In this document: piece by piece, positions 35,711 to 46,695 of the stretch
Layout of the letters: each line of letters begins with the position of its first letter
Numbering within the stretch: position 1 is the first letter of the stretch
NCBI RefSeq assembly: GCF_003253545.1
Contig: NZ_QKYV01000004.1
Coordinates: 186,001-250,000 of the forward strand
Source of the DNA: Mesonia algae
GTDB taxonomy: Bacteria > Bacteroidota > Bacteroidia > Flavobacteriales > Flavobacteriaceae
Length of the DNA: 64,000 bases
Reading direction: 5' to 3'
Notes under the pieces: generated by a model
Seen by the model: the letters and a program-made list of their open reading frames with translations, nothing else
Told to the model about the DNA's origin: nothing
Database searches by the model: none
Program-made: the position numbers and the translations under genes

Positions 35711-36991
35711 TTAATTTTTAAAAGGAGGTAAGATTTTAGTGCTACACTCTCCAAATCCTATTCGAGTATTTTTATTTTCGCAATGACCTCTTAAAATTAC
35801 GGTATCATTATCTTGTATAAACTTACGATCACCACCTTCTTTAAGTTTTATAGGCTTTTCACCATTCCAAGAAAGTTCTAACATAGAGCCATAGCTATCT
35901 TTGGTAGGTCCAGAAATAGTACCACTTCCCATCATATCTCCACTATTTACAGGGCAACCGTTAACAGTATGGTGTGCTAATTGCTGACTCATATTCCAGT
36001 ATAAATGCTTAAAGTTGGTATTAGAAACTACCGTTTCTTCTTTTCCTTCTGGCTGAATCGCAACTTGTAAATGAATATCAAATGTTTTCTTTCCTTTAGA
36101 TTTTAAATAAGGGAGTTGTTTAGTACTAGGTTTAGGTCCTTCAGTTCTATAAGGTTCTAAAGCATCTAAAGTAACAATCCATGGAGAAATGGTAGATGCA
36201 AAGTTTTTTCCTAAAAATGGTCCCAGTGGAACATATTCCCATTTTTGAATATCTCTTGCACTCCAATCATTAAATAAAACTAAACCAAAAATATGTTCTT
36301 CTGCATCATTTACAGGAATAGGTTCTCCTAAATGATTGGCAGCAGTAGTGATAAAAGCCATTTCCAATTCAAAATCTAAATTTCTTGAAGGGCCAAATAT
36401 AGGTGTGTCCGATCCGTTAGGAAGTTTTTGTCCATGAGGCCTTCTAATAGGAATTCCGCTAGGAATAATTGAAGAACTTCTACCGTGATAAGCTACAGGA
36501 ATATGAAGCCAATTTGGTAATAAAGCTTTATCTGCTCCTCTAAACATTTCTCCCACATTTCTAGCATGCTCTTCACTCGAATAGAAATCGGTATAATCGC
36601 CTACTTGTACTGGAAGTTGCATTTCTATCTCATCTAGGGTGAAAAGAATTACTTTTTGGTGTTCTTTATTTTCTTGAAGTGTTTTGTTGTTTACATCAAA
36701 AATATCGGCAATCTTATTTCTTACTGCACGCCAAGTTTTTCTTCCGTCAGCAATAAAATCATTCAGGGTGTCTTGTAAGAAAATATCATCAGTTAATGGA
36801 ATATCTTCAAAATACCCTAATTGGTGTAAAGCGCCTAAGTCAATCGCATAATCTCCAATTCTGGTACCAATGGTAATGACATCGTCCCTAGTTAAAAATA
36901 CTCCAAAAGGAATATTCTGAATAGGGAAATCTGTATTCTTAGTAATATCTAACCAAGTTTTTCTATCGGGATTATTGGCGGTTATCTGCAT
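35711..36991 (-). CDS. fahA: Fumarylacetoacetase
   Basis: Final enzyme of tyrosine degradation; hydrolyses fumarylacetoacetate to fumarate and acetoacetate. The 426-aa protein has an N-terminal SH3-like domain and the FAH catalytic domain with YTDFYSSEEHARNVG, HGRSSSI, DFELEMAF and LGKNFASTISPW. The frame is open from 37045, but starting at 36991 (MQITANNPDRK) gives the usual N terminus and avoids an odd 18-residue hydrophobic extension. It is convergent with ytxJ. A manganese or calcium site should be complete. Confidence 0.95.
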   Translation of the reverse strand: MQITANNPDRKTWLDITKNTDFPIQNIPFGVFLTRDDVITIGTRIGDYAIDLGALHQLGYFEDIPLTDDIFLQDTLNDFIADGRKTWRAVRNKIADIFDVNNKTLQENKEHQKVILFTLDEIEMQLPVQVGDYTDFYSSEEHARNVGEMFRGADKALLPNWLHIPVAYHGRSSSIIPSGIPIRRPHGQKLPNGSDTPIFGPSRNLDFELEMAFITTAANHLGEPIPVNDAEEHIFGLVLFNDWSARDIQKWEYVPLGPFLGKNFASTISPWIVTLDALEPYRTEGPKPSTKQLPYLKSKGKKTFDIHLQVAIQPEGKEETVVSNTNFKHLYWNMSQQLAHHTVNGCPVNSGDMMGSGTISGPTKDSYGSMLELSWNGEKPIKLKEGGDRKFIQDNDTVILRGHCENKNTRIGFGECSTKILPPFKN

Positions 36992-37066
36992 GGATGTAAA
37001 TTCAAATAGTTTTAATAATATGTATTCAAATATATTATTTTCCATGTATTAACCGAATGCTTTTCT

Positions 37067-37074
37067 TATTTTTG
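37067..37074 (+). promoter_or_regulatory. -7 box of the glyA promoter
   Basis: TATTTTTG matches TAnnTTTG, 26 nt before the ATG of glyA. No -33 TTTG is visible at the standard distance. Confidence 0.45.
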
Positions 37075-37100
37075 ATAAAATTTTTAACGTTATTTAACTC

Positions 37101-38375
37101 ATGAATAGAGATACTCAAATTTTCGATTTAATAGAAGCAGAAAAGAACCGCCAAATCAACGGACTAGAATTGATTGCGAGCGAAAACTTTGTAAGTGAAC
37201 AAGTTTTAGAAGCTGCGGGATCTGTACTTACTAATAAATATGCTGAAGGTTACCCAGGAAAACGTTATTACGGAGGTTGTGAAATTGTAGATGAAGTAGA
37301 AACACTTGCCATAGAAAGAGCTAAAGAACTTTTTAATGCAGAATATGTAAATGTGCAACCCCACTCAGGATCTCAAGCTAATACTGCTGTGTTTTCAGTG
37401 TGTTTAAAGCCAGGAGACACTATTTTAGGGTTTGATTTATCTCACGGTGGACATTTAACCCACGGTTCTCCAGTTAATTTTTCAGGAAAATTATATAATC
37501 CTGTGTTTTACGGAGTAAAAAAAGAAACGGGTTTAATTGACTACGATCACGTAAGAGAAGTAGCGTTAAAAGAAAAGCCAAAAATGATTATTGCTGGAGC
37601 TTCGGCTTATTCACGCGAATTTGATTATAAGAAATTTAGAGAAATAGCAGATGAAGTAGGGGCAATCTTGTTAGCAGATATGGCGCACCCTGCAGGTTTA
37701 ATAGCTAAAGGTTTAATAGGTGATCCTTTACCGCATTGTCATATTGTAACCACGACAACGCATAAAACTATTAGAGGACCTCGCGGAGGAATGATTTTGA
37801 TGGGGAAAGACTTTGAAAATCCATTCGGACAAAAATTAAAAAATGGAAATTTAAAGAAAATGTCTTCTTTATTGAATAGTGGTGTTTTTCCAGGAAACCA
37901 AGGAGGGCCTTTAGAGCATATTATAGCGGCCAAAGCAGTTGCTTTTGAAGAAGCTTTGTCTGACGAGTTTCTACATTATATGGTACAGGTAAAGAAGAAT
38001 GCAAAAGCTATGGCTGAAGCATTTGTAAAAAGAGGTTATGACGTAATATCTGGAGGAACCGATAATCATATGATGTTAATCGATCTACGAAATAAAGGAG
38101 TAACCGGAAAACAAGCTGAGGAAACATTAGTTAAAGCTGAAATTACTGTAAATAAAAATATGGTTCCTTTTGATGATCAATCTCCTTTTGTGACTTCTGG
38201 GATACGTGTAGGAACACCAGCGATTACTACTAGAGGATTGAAAGAAGAAGATATGGATAAAGTAGTAGGGTTTTTAGATGCTGTAATTAGTAATATTGAA
38301 GATGAAAGCCTTATCGAAAAAACGAAACAAGAAATACACGAAATGATGGGACATAGACCATTATTTCAAGCTTAA
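37101..38375 (+). CDS. glyA: Serine hydroxymethyltransferase
   Basis: PLP enzyme that interconverts serine and glycine and charges tetrahydrofolate with one-carbon units. The 424-aa length is standard. Signatures include [35 protein letters not shown], the aspartate in [10 protein letters not shown] and the Schiff-base lysine in [15 protein letters not shown] near residues 215-229. The PLP itself depends on PdxH, encoded earlier in the window. It is followed by a DUF2059 gene 25 nt downstream. Confidence 0.98.
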   Translation: MNRDTQIFDLIEAEKNRQINGLELIASENFVSEQVLEAAGSVLTNKYAEGYPGKRYYGGCEIVDEVETLAIERAKELFNAEYVNVQPHSGSQANTAVFSVCLKPGDTILGFDLSHGGHLTHGSPVNFSGKLYNPVFYGVKKETGLIDYDHVREVALKEKPKMIIAGASAYSREFDYKKFREIADEVGAILLADMAHPAGLIAKGLIGDPLPHCHIVTTTTHKTIRGPRGGMILMGKDFENPFGQKLKNGNLKKMSSLLNSGVFPGNQGGPLEHIIAAKAVAFEEALSDEFLHYMVQVKKNAKAMAEAFVKRGYDVISGGTDNHMMLIDLRNKGVTGKQAEETLVKAEITVNKNMVPFDDQSPFVTSGIRVGTPAITTRGLKEEDMDKVVGFLDAVISNIEDESLIEKTKQEIHEMMGHRPLFQA

Positions 38376-38400
38376 TATAAAAACTAAATAAACATAACTT

Positions 38401-38802
38401 ATGAAAAAATTAATTTTATCGGCAGGATTGGTCATGCTAAGTTTTGCCTCTTTTGCTCAAGACGATTTTAAGACAGAGATGTTAAACTTTGTTGAGGTAC
38501 AGTCTGGTTCTACAATGGATGCAGCACTTAGTCAAATAATGCCTATGATTCCTGAAGGGAAAAGAGAAGCTTTCAAAAAGGAATTAAATGAGGAAATGAA
38601 AGGAATGTATTCAGAAATTGCTGATATTTATATTGAAAAAGTAGGAAAAGAAGATCTTCAGAAAATGTTGGATTTTTATGAAACTCCAGCAGGAAAAAAC
38701 ATTTTAGAAAAAACTCCAGCTGTTGTTGAGGCAAGCATGTCTTTAAATCAAAAATATATGATGAAAGCGCAAACGATAGTACAGAAATATATGAGTAACT
38801 AA
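38401..38802 (+). CDS. DUF2059 family secreted protein
   Basis: A 133-aa protein with a Sec signal peptide (about 19 residues, ending SFAQ) and a helical DUF2059 domain. The ADIYIEKVGKEDLQKMLDFYETPAGKNIL segment is diagnostic of the family. It is likely periplasmic. Its 25-nt spacing to glyA suggests partial co-transcription, though no functional link is known. A hairpin terminator follows. The role of the family is unknown. Confidence 0.9.
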   Translation: MKKLILSAGLVMLSFASFAQDDFKTEMLNFVEVQSGSTMDAALSQIMPMIPEGKREAFKKELNEEMKGMYSEIADIYIEKVGKEDLQKMLDFYETPAGKNILEKTPAVVEASMSLNQKYMMKAQTIVQKYMSN

Positions 38803-38823
38803 ACTTATATTTTTTCAAAAAAC

Positions 38824-38859
38824 AAAAAAGCATTTTCTTAACGGAAGATGCTTTTTTTT
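38824..38859 (+). terminator. Terminator after the DUF2059 gene
   Basis: Hairpin with GCATTTTC (38830-38837) pairing, with one G-T pair, to GGAAGATGC (38843-38851), with A6 before and T8 after. It also separates the convergent lipoprotein gene. Confidence 0.82.
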
Positions 38860-38878
38860 ATTTAAGATGAAGAAAAGC

Positions 38879-40420
38879 TTACTCTTCAAATATAACACTC
38901 TCATAAGCTCCAGCATCTGGAGAATTACCTCTAGAAGTTCCTAAAATATCTTGAGCGGTTGTTGTTGCAGGATTTGCCAAGCCGTTGGCAGCAGATTCTT
39001 CTCCTATTTGTAATTGATTAAGCTCTGTAGCTTTAAAAATAGGATCTTCATTTAAAATGTTATTTTCAAATAGAGCAGAATCTTCAAAGTTATATTCTGG
39101 AATATCTACATAAAGGTTATTAAAATCATTGAACTTAATTAAGCAGTTTTCAAATTTATAATTGAAAGCCGCTTCTTCAGATTTTGAGAATAAAAGTTCT
39201 AAGTTTTCATTTCCGTAAATAATACAGTTGTAGAAATTGGCTTCAATCAAATCTGCTACAAAAATGTTTTCTTGGGTTTCTAATAAATTCTCAATCAATA
39301 CCGCAGGAAACTGCCTAAACCCATTGTTAAAATAATTTACAAAAGTAGAGTTGGTAAAGTTATATCTTCCGCCAAGGGAAAGGTTTAGAGAGGCTTGTCC
39401 GCTATTGTTAATCACTAGATTTTCTCCTTCAATAAACCCAGTTCTAGCCAAAAGTCCAACATTAGCGGAGTTATAAATTTGTGTATTTTTAATGGTTAGG
39501 GTAGGTTGGTTACTTCCATCGTTATTATCCATACGAATACCCACCGATGCATTTTTAATCGTTGCGTAATTAATTTGATTATTGGTACTTCCGTCTGTTA
39601 ACCAAATAGCTCCCCATTGACCAGCAACATCGCTAAAAGCAGGTTCTAAACGATCGCCTTCAAAAATAACTTCATTCTCTAAAACTTCGGGATCGTTGCT
39701 TAAAGCCCCATTTACGTGCAAAGAACCATTTTCTGCAACTATAAGTCCGCTTTCACGATGAAAATGTACGCGTGCTCCAGCATCAATAGTGAGTGTTTTA
39801 TTAGAAGGAACGGCGGCATAACCGTAGATTACATAAGGTTTTTCGTTGGTGAAATTAAGTTCGGTGTCATCTAAGACAAATCCTTCAATGAGAATCTCGT
39901 TGCCTTCATCATCAAAGCCAAATGAAAGCGTTTCCGTAGTGCCATCAGCAAATTTTTCAGGATATAAAAAATGAGCATCTTGTATAAGTGTAACTAATTC
40001 TACTTTTTGTTGATTGCTGTTGGTATCGAATTCTATAGCATCCGTATATAGAAATTGATTGTCAGTTTGAGATAAATTTTCAATATCGGCTGTAGTTTCA
40101 ACAAAAATAAAAATACTGTCATTCGCAAGAATATCGATGTCTCGGAAACTTTTTCCGGGTAAACCGTCCACATTTAAACGATAATTAGAACTTTCACCCT
40201 TGGCTAGTTGAATATTAGGAATAGTGATATCATCATCACTTTTATTGTGTACCGTTAGGTTATAAGTGCTAGAGCCAATATTGGTAAAAACAGTATCTAG
40301 ATAAACCGTGTCTTTAGAAAAAGTAAGTTTTCCCGAACTGGGTGTAGTTTCAAAATCTTTTCTACAAGAACTCCACAATACTACCGAACAAAGCAATAAA
40401 ATGCCGTAAACATATCTCAT
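38879..40420 (-). CDS. Lipoprotein with predicted parallel beta-helix
   Basis: A 513-aa protein with an SPII signal (lipobox WSSC near residue 19). After an N-terminal beta-sandwich-like region (KDTVYLDTVFTNIGSSTYNLTV), the sequence has short repeating strands (INYATIKNASVGI, LTIKNTQIYNSANVGLL, LVINNSGQASLNLSL) typical of right-handed parallel beta-helices. No catalytic residues are evident. It is probably surface- or periplasm-exposed and may bind polymers. It lies 3 nt upstream of the glutaminyl cyclase gene, so the two are co-transcribed. Confidence 0.85.
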   Translation of the reverse strand: MRYVYGILLLCSVVLWSSCRKDFETTPSSGKLTFSKDTVYLDTVFTNIGSSTYNLTVHNKSDDDITIPNIQLAKGESSNYRLNVDGLPGKSFRDIDILANDSIFIFVETTADIENLSQTDNQFLYTDAIEFDTNSNQQKVELVTLIQDAHFLYPEKFADGTTETLSFGFDDEGNEILIEGFVLDDTELNFTNEKPYVIYGYAAVPSNKTLTIDAGARVHFHRESGLIVAENGSLHVNGALSNDPEVLENEVIFEGDRLEPAFSDVAGQWGAIWLTDGSTNNQINYATIKNASVGIRMDNNDGSNQPTLTIKNTQIYNSANVGLLARTGFIEGENLVINNSGQASLNLSLGGRYNFTNSTFVNYFNNGFRQFPAVLIENLLETQENIFVADLIEANFYNCIIYGNENLELLFSKSEEAAFNYKFENCLIKFNDFNNLYVDIPEYNFEDSALFENNILNEDPIFKATELNQLQIGEESAANGLANPATTTAQDILGTSRGNSPDAGAYESVIFEE

Positions 40421-40423
40421 AAA

Positions 40424-41488
40424 TTACTTTTCTTTAATTTTTATCTCAAAAAGCTTATCCCAGTTTTTACCAGTAACGTATAACTTTTTGGTGGTTTTGT
40501 TATATGCAATTCCGTTAAGAACATTTTCTTGACCAGCTATATTCTTACTGTTCCCTAATTGGTCTCTTAATCCACGCATATCAATTATTCCCTCGATTGC
40601 TCCGCTAATAGGGTTTATAATCGCTATCCCGTCTTTTTGCCACGTATTAGCGTAAATTTTTCCTTCTACCCATTCTAACTCATTCAGTTTAGTAGAAAGT
40701 GAAGTGTGGGTTACGGGTTGAAAATAACTTTCTTCTTCTAAAGTTTCTGGATTTAAGATCCATATTTTCTCAGTCCCGTCGCTTTTGTATAGTTTTTTGC
40801 CATCATTACATAATCCCCAACCTTCTTTACTTTCGCTATAACTAAACGTTTTTAATTTTTTTAAATTGTTTACATCATAGATTATTCCTTCGCCAGAACG
40901 CCAAGTAAGTTGGTATATTTTGTCATTTAAAATGGAGATCCCTTCCCCAAAATAAATATCTTTCAATTTTACCTTTTGAAGTACCTCACCCGTCTCATAA
41001 TTTAATTTTCGAAGCGTTGATTGCGCATTTCTTCCTGTTCCTTCATATAAAGTATCATTATAAAACTCTAAACCTTGCGTAAACGCATTAGAATCGTGTG
41101 GATAGGTATTTACCACTTCATAAGTATATATTTTAGGAGCTTTATTGTGGTGCAAAACCAGTTCTTTTTGTATATCAAAACTTTCTCCTCCTATAAAGAC
41201 TTTAGCCTTTAACATATTTCGACCTAAAGGTTTTTCTAATGGAACAGAAATACTTTCGCTTAAAGCGGAAGAACCTAATTTTTGATCCTTATAAAAATAC
41301 TGGACAGAGTCAATCTGAATGTCTTTTGGGTTATTTAATTTTAAATTTATAGCGTCACCAGCTTGTATTTTTTCATTTTTTGAATCTATTTGAAGAGAAA
41401 TAGATTCTTTTTTCATTTCTAGGCTATCACCACAAGAGAGAAGAGTAGAGGTTAATAAAATGATTGACAGAGGCTTATAAAATTGCAT
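40424..41488 (-). CDS. Glutaminyl-peptide cyclotransferase, lipoprotein
   Basis: A 354-aa lipoprotein (lipobox LLSC near residue 19) with a beta-propeller of the plant/bacterial glutaminyl cyclase type. The segments YPHDSNAFTQGLEFYNDTLYEGTG, LKDIYFGEGISIL, EGWGLCNDGKKLYKSDGT and VNELEWVEGKIYAN-like repeats are diagnostic. It cyclises N-terminal glutamine of exported proteins to pyroglutamate, protecting them from aminopeptidases. The N-terminal 100 residues form an extra beta domain. It follows the beta-helix lipoprotein gene by 3 nt. Confidence 0.88.
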   Translation of the reverse strand: MQFYKPLSIILLTSTLLSCGDSLEMKKESISLQIDSKNEKIQAGDAINLKLNNPKDIQIDSVQYFYKDQKLGSSALSESISVPLEKPLGRNMLKAKVFIGGESFDIQKELVLHHNKAPKIYTYEVVNTYPHDSNAFTQGLEFYNDTLYEGTGRNAQSTLRKLNYETGEVLQKVKLKDIYFGEGISILNDKIYQLTWRSGEGIIYDVNNLKKLKTFSYSESKEGWGLCNDGKKLYKSDGTEKIWILNPETLEEESYFQPVTHTSLSTKLNELEWVEGKIYANTWQKDGIAIINPISGAIEGIIDMRGLRDQLGNSKNIAGQENVLNGIAYNKTTKKLYVTGKNWDKLFEIKIKEK

Positions 41489-41564
41489 AATTGTTTGCTT
41501 AAATTTGTGTGGCTAATTTAGTTAATTCCTTTTAAAAAAAGCTTGTGAAAAAAGATAAACCTTG

Positions 41565-41572
41565 TATATTTG
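41565..41572 (+). promoter_or_regulatory. Promoter -7 box of the SRP RNA gene
   Basis: TATATTTG, with a TTG at 41543-41545 exactly 19 nt upstream. The predicted start at about 41577 coincides with the first base of the RNA helix. Confidence 0.75.
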
Positions 41573-41576
41573 CACC

Positions 41577-41670
41577 GGCAAGTCCCACACAACCAGCTCC
41601 TGCTGAATCCCCCAGGGCGGGAACGCAGCAAGGGTAAGCGGTCGTAGCGGTGTGATGTGGGTAGCTTGCC
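41577..41670 (+). ncRNA. ffs: Signal recognition particle RNA, small bacterial type
   Basis: A 94-nt RNA whose ends pair (GGCAAG at 41577-41582 with CTTGCC at 41665-41670) and extend into CCCACAC/GTGTGATGTGGG. The apical helix has the Ffh-binding form, with a GGAA tetraloop at 41620-41623 closed by GCG/CGC, followed by the AGCAAGGGTA asymmetric-loop strand. This is the standard small SRP RNA of bacteria. It is followed by seven T residues (41671-41677) as terminator. It directs co-translational insertion of membrane proteins. Confidence 0.95.
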
Positions 41671-41760
41671 TTTTTTTGTACCCAAAACTCAAAGAATTTT
41701 CTTCTCTGCATTTTTTCACTTTCGCTTCAAAAGTCGATATTTGCCACATATCTCAATTAC

Positions 41761-42567
41761 ATGTCAAAACAAGTTGTATTAATTACTGGAGCATCTTCTG
41801 GTATAGGAAAATCTATAGGAGAATATTTACACCAAAAAGACTATAAAGTTTACGGTACTAGTCGAAAACCCAAGCATAAAGAGCTTAACGGAATACATTT
41901 CGTAGCTCTAGATGTAACTTCTTCAGAAACTATTTCTTCCGCTGTAGCGAAAATACTAGAAAAAGAAGGGAGAATAGACTTTCTTATCAATAATGCTGGA
42001 ATGGGAATTACAGGTCCTATTGAAGAAACACCAGACGAAGAAATTAAAAAAGTATTTGATACCAATTATTTTGGAGTTATAAAAGTGATTAAGGCTGTGT
42101 TACCAAGTATGCGAGAGCAAAAAAGTGGTTTTATTATTAATATAACCTCGATTGCTGGTTATATGGGATTGCCTTATCGCGGAATTTATTCTGCTACCAA
42201 AGGAGCTTTAGAACTTACTACCGAGGCTTTTAGAATGGAATTGAAAGAGTTCGGAATTAAAATGACGAACATTGCTCCTGGAGATTTTGCCACCAATATT
42301 GCGGCTGGGAGGTATCACGCTCCTGTAAAAGAGAATTCTCCTTACAAGAAAAATTATGGAAATACGTTAGCATTAATGGATAAGCACGTAAGCAGTGGTG
42401 AAGATCCTATCATAATGGCTAAAAAAGTATATGAAGTAATGCAAGAAAAAAATCCTACTATACACTATAAAGTAGGAGAATGGTTACAAAAAGCCAGTAT
42501 AGCTTTAAAGCATATTTTGCCCGATAAAATGTATGAAAAAATGCTTATGAATCATTATAAACTATAA
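41761..42567 (+). CDS. Short-chain dehydrogenase/reductase
   Basis: A 268-aa classical SDR. Cofactor motif TGASSGIG at residues 8-15, NNAGMG near residue 79-84, catalytic serine in INITSIAGY and the Y-x-x-x-K pair in [10 protein letters not shown]. All key residues are present. It resembles SDR family oxidoreductases of flavobacteria without a known substrate. The transaldolase-type gene follows 23 nt downstream, so the two may be co-transcribed. Confidence 0.9.
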   Translation: MSKQVVLITGASSGIGKSIGEYLHQKDYKVYGTSRKPKHKELNGIHFVALDVTSSETISSAVAKILEKEGRIDFLINNAGMGITGPIEETPDEEIKKVFDTNYFGVIKVIKAVLPSMREQKSGFIINITSIAGYMGLPYRGIYSATKGALELTTEAFRMELKEFGIKMTNIAPGDFATNIAAGRYHAPVKENSPYKKNYGNTLALMDKHVSSGEDPIIMAKKVYEVMQEKNPTIHYKVGEWLQKASIALKHILPDKMYEKMLMNHYKL

Positions 42568-42590
42568 CTTTACGGAAAAAACCGATCAAC

Positions 42591-43247
42591 ATGAAATTTT
42601 TTATAGACACAGCAAATTTAGATCAGATTAAAGAAGCTCAAGATTTAGGAGTCTTAGATGGTGTAACTACCAATCCTTCTTTAATGGCAAAAGAAGGTAT
42701 TTCTGGAAAAGAAAATATTTTACAACATTATAAAGATATTTGTGAGATAGTAGATGGAGATGTGAGTGCAGAGGTAATTGCAACAGATTTTGATACTATG
42801 GTTAAAGAAGGAGAGGAGCTTGCGGCTTTACACGATCAAATTATCGTAAAGATTCCTATGATCAAAGATGGGATTAAAGCTATTAAATACTTTAGTGATA
42901 AAGGAATCAAAACCAATTGTACATTAGTTTTTTCTGCTGGTCAAGCATTGTTAGCAGCAAAAGCAGGAGCTACATATGTTTCTCCGTTTATAGGAAGATT
43001 AGATGATATCTCTAGTGACGGATTAAGTCTTATTAGTGAGATTAGACTTATTTATGATAATTACGGTTTTGCTACCGAAATTTTAGCAGCTTCAGTAAGG
43101 CATACGATGCACGTAATTGATTGTGCTAAAATTGGTGCAGATGTGATGACTGGACCTTTAAGTTCTATTGAAGGTTTATTAAAACACCCTTTGACGGATA
43201 TTGGTTTAGAAAAATTCTTAGCAGATTATAAGAAAACCAACGGGTAA
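42591..43247 (+). CDS. Fructose-6-phosphate aldolase/transaldolase-like protein
   Basis: A 218-aa TIM-barrel class I aldolase of the short transaldolase (TalC/Fsa) subfamily. The N-terminal signature [14 protein letters not shown] with [13 protein letters not shown] and the Schiff-base lysine in [14 protein letters not shown] (near residue 85), plus [23 protein letters not shown], are clear. It is shorter than classical transaldolase. It could act in the non-oxidative pentose-phosphate pathway or as a fructose-6-phosphate aldolase; sequence alone does not decide this. Confidence 0.92.
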   Translation: MKFFIDTANLDQIKEAQDLGVLDGVTTNPSLMAKEGISGKENILQHYKDICEIVDGDVSAEVIATDFDTMVKEGEELAALHDQIIVKIPMIKDGIKAIKYFSDKGIKTNCTLVFSAGQALLAAKAGATYVSPFIGRLDDISSDGLSLISEIRLIYDNYGFATEILAASVRHTMHVIDCAKIGADVMTGPLSSIEGLLKHPLTDIGLEKFLADYKKTNG

Positions 43248-43266
43248 AACTCAATTAAACAAAATA

Positions 43267-43296
43267 AAAAAAAGCGCTCATTTGAGCGCTTTTTTT
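43267..43296. terminator. Bidirectional terminator after the aldolase gene
   Basis: Perfect hairpin, GCGCTC/GAGCGC with a 4-nt ATTT loop and A7/T7 flanks. It serves the aldolase gene and the convergent lipoprotein gene. Confidence 0.92.
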
Positions 43297-44719
43297 ATTG
43301 ATTTAAAAATTGTAAAATCTTGTTTTCAAAATTAGGATCCTCGAGATTTAATCTGTTTTGAACAATGTTACCTCGGTTGTCGATAATTAAAACTTTATCT
43401 ATAAAACTTTTATATAAGTAACGTTCGTTTTTTCGATCTCTAATTTGATATTCGAAAGCTTTATCGTAACCAAAATTCTCTATTGATTTTTTCCAGAGCT
43501 TAGTATCCTCTTCATCAATATTTACCGCAATAAAAGTAATTTCGGGATATCTGTTTCGTAATTCATTAATAAGATGGTGGTGTAGTTTATGATTTTCTGC
43601 ATATAAAGACCAAGTATAGGTAACAATAGGTTTTCTAGATATTGCAGAAAATTTTAGCTTTTCCCCATCAGCAGACAAAAGTTTAGCATCTGAAACATTT
43701 TTACCAATAAAGTATCTTTTTTGGAGGTTCCCTAAAGTTTTTAACTCCTTTAATTGGTCTTTAGGAAGATTAAATTTGTTTAGCAAGCTAATAGTAGAAT
43801 CTATTTGACCATCACTTACTGAAAAGTTGATTTGTTTCTTAGCAATTTTACTTAAGAAACTATTTCTTATGTTTTCAATCTCAAATAAACTGTCGCTAAG
43901 GTAAAGACGTTGTTTTATATTTTCAATAGTATTCGCCTTAAAGCAATGAGAGGGATCTTCTGTTTCATTATCAATGCAAGTCTCTATGGCTTTATTTTTT
44001 AGATAATTGTCTAAAAAGCGTTGATAAGTGTAATAAGACTGGATTGAAGCATCATTAAAATTCACATTTTTACGATAGTCGAAAAAATCATTAGGAATTT
44101 CACTTCTAAAATCACTAAAATATCTATTGATTAAATAAGCATAGCGTTCTCTTAAATCATAATATTCATAATCAATAGTTTTATGAGCTACTTCCGTAAA
44201 GGTTTCAGAAAACTCATATTTATCTTTTAAAGAAGCTAATCTTTCTAATTTGAAATTTTTTATCGAATCGGTTTTTTCAGCAAAATCATCCGGACTCATT
44301 TTATAATAAGAAAGGATAAGGTCATTGTCTTTCTCATTAAGAAGATACATCTCCATCAAAAAATTGTTTTCATGAGATTTATCGTTTGTATACATTAATG
44401 ATTCGTCAAATTCATCCATGTTTACACGTAGAAGTAAACTGTCTCCTTCTTCTATATAAAAAACTTGACTTTCGGGAGTGTGTCTAAAAGTATAAAGACC
44501 AGGGGAGAATGTTTCTTGGTTAAAAGTATACGAGAATTTTTTGTTTTTATCTAGAAAAATAGAATCTATGAGTTCGTTATTCTTTTCTAACGTTATATAA
44601 TCGTAATTACTTTTAACAATTTCTCCGGCTAAATAAGTGCCATTAGTATTCTCAGATTCTTTTTTGCAGGAGAATAGAGATAATACCAAAGAGAAAGTTA
44701 ATAATAATTTAGAATTCAT
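43295..44719 (-). CDS. TlpA-like thioredoxin-fold lipoprotein lacking catalytic cysteines
   Basis: A 474-aa lipoprotein (lipobox LFSC near residue 18). Layout: an N-terminal DUF4369-like beta domain (residues 20-130), a long helical middle and a C-terminal thioredoxin-like domain from about 335. Where the active site W-C-x-x-C is expected, the sequence reads TWSLYAENHK with no cysteine; the following strand and helix (ELRNRYPEITFIAVNID, then a KVLIIDNRGNIV strand) complete the fold. It is probably a periplasm-facing envelope protein with a binding or structural role. It is monocistronic. Confidence 0.85.
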   Translation of the reverse strand: MNSKLLLTFSLVLSLFSCKKESENTNGTYLAGEIVKSNYDYITLEKNNELIDSIFLDKNKKFSYTFNQETFSPGLYTFRHTPESQVFYIEEGDSLLLRVNMDEFDESLMYTNDKSHENNFLMEMYLLNEKDNDLILSYYKMSPDDFAEKTDSIKNFKLERLASLKDKYEFSETFTEVAHKTIDYEYYDLRERYAYLINRYFSDFRSEIPNDFFDYRKNVNFNDASIQSYYTYQRFLDNYLKNKAIETCIDNETEDPSHCFKANTIENIKQRLYLSDSLFEIENIRNSFLSKIAKKQINFSVSDGQIDSTISLLNKFNLPKDQLKELKTLGNLQKRYFIGKNVSDAKLLSADGEKLKFSAISRKPIVTYTWSLYAENHKLHHHLINELRNRYPEITFIAVNIDEEDTKLWKKSIENFGYDKAFEYQIRDRKNERYLYKSFIDKVLIIDNRGNIVQNRLNLEDPNFENKILQFLNQ

Positions 44720-44809
44720 GAGTAGTTGTAGATCATTAATAAGGGTAATTATGGGGGTTGACCAAAGACAAATATAGAGTATGTAGAATCTTAGTTTGTT
44801 AATTAGTAG

Positions 44810-46513
<1,704 letters not shown>

Positions 46514-46551
46514 TAATTTATTGATAGACTATAGTTTTATTACAGCGATAA

Positions 46552-46564
46552 TTCCGCGAAAGCG
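46552..46564. repeat. Iterated palindrome copy 6 (intergenic)
   Basis: TTCCGCGAAAGCG in the gap after the ABC-F gene, the only intergenic copy seen. It lies well before the terminator. Confidence 0.65.
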
Positions 46565-46637
46565 TTATTTGTAGTATAAAGAACATTTTCATCTATAATT
46601 TTAAAATATTATAGGTATTAAATAAAAGTCATTTTTT

Positions 46638-46670
46638 AAAAAACCTTTCTATTCAATTAGAAAGGTTTTT
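46638..46670 (+). terminator. Hairpin terminator between the ABC-F and MFS genes
   Basis: Arms AACCTTTCT (46642-46650) and AGAAAGGTT (46659-46667), extended by A/T tracts, with an 8-nt loop. Confidence 0.85.
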
Positions 46671-46695
46671 CTATTTTTAGAAAAAATTAAGAAAA

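Noticed and set aside
36992-37045. N-terminal extension of fumarylacetoacetase to 37045
   Set aside because: The extra 18 residues are hydrophobic and unlike the family start; the ATG at 36991 gives a normal protein.
41257-41271. CGCTTAAAGCGGAAG as another iterated palindrome copy
   Set aside because: The CGCG centre is missing and the codons read S-A-L-S-E-S; counted only as a possible decayed relic. The same applies to 62549-62563 in ligA and 13453-13467 in the photolyase gene.
41522-41749. Minus-strand ORF of 75 codons
   Set aside because: It overlaps the SRP RNA gene and has no family features.
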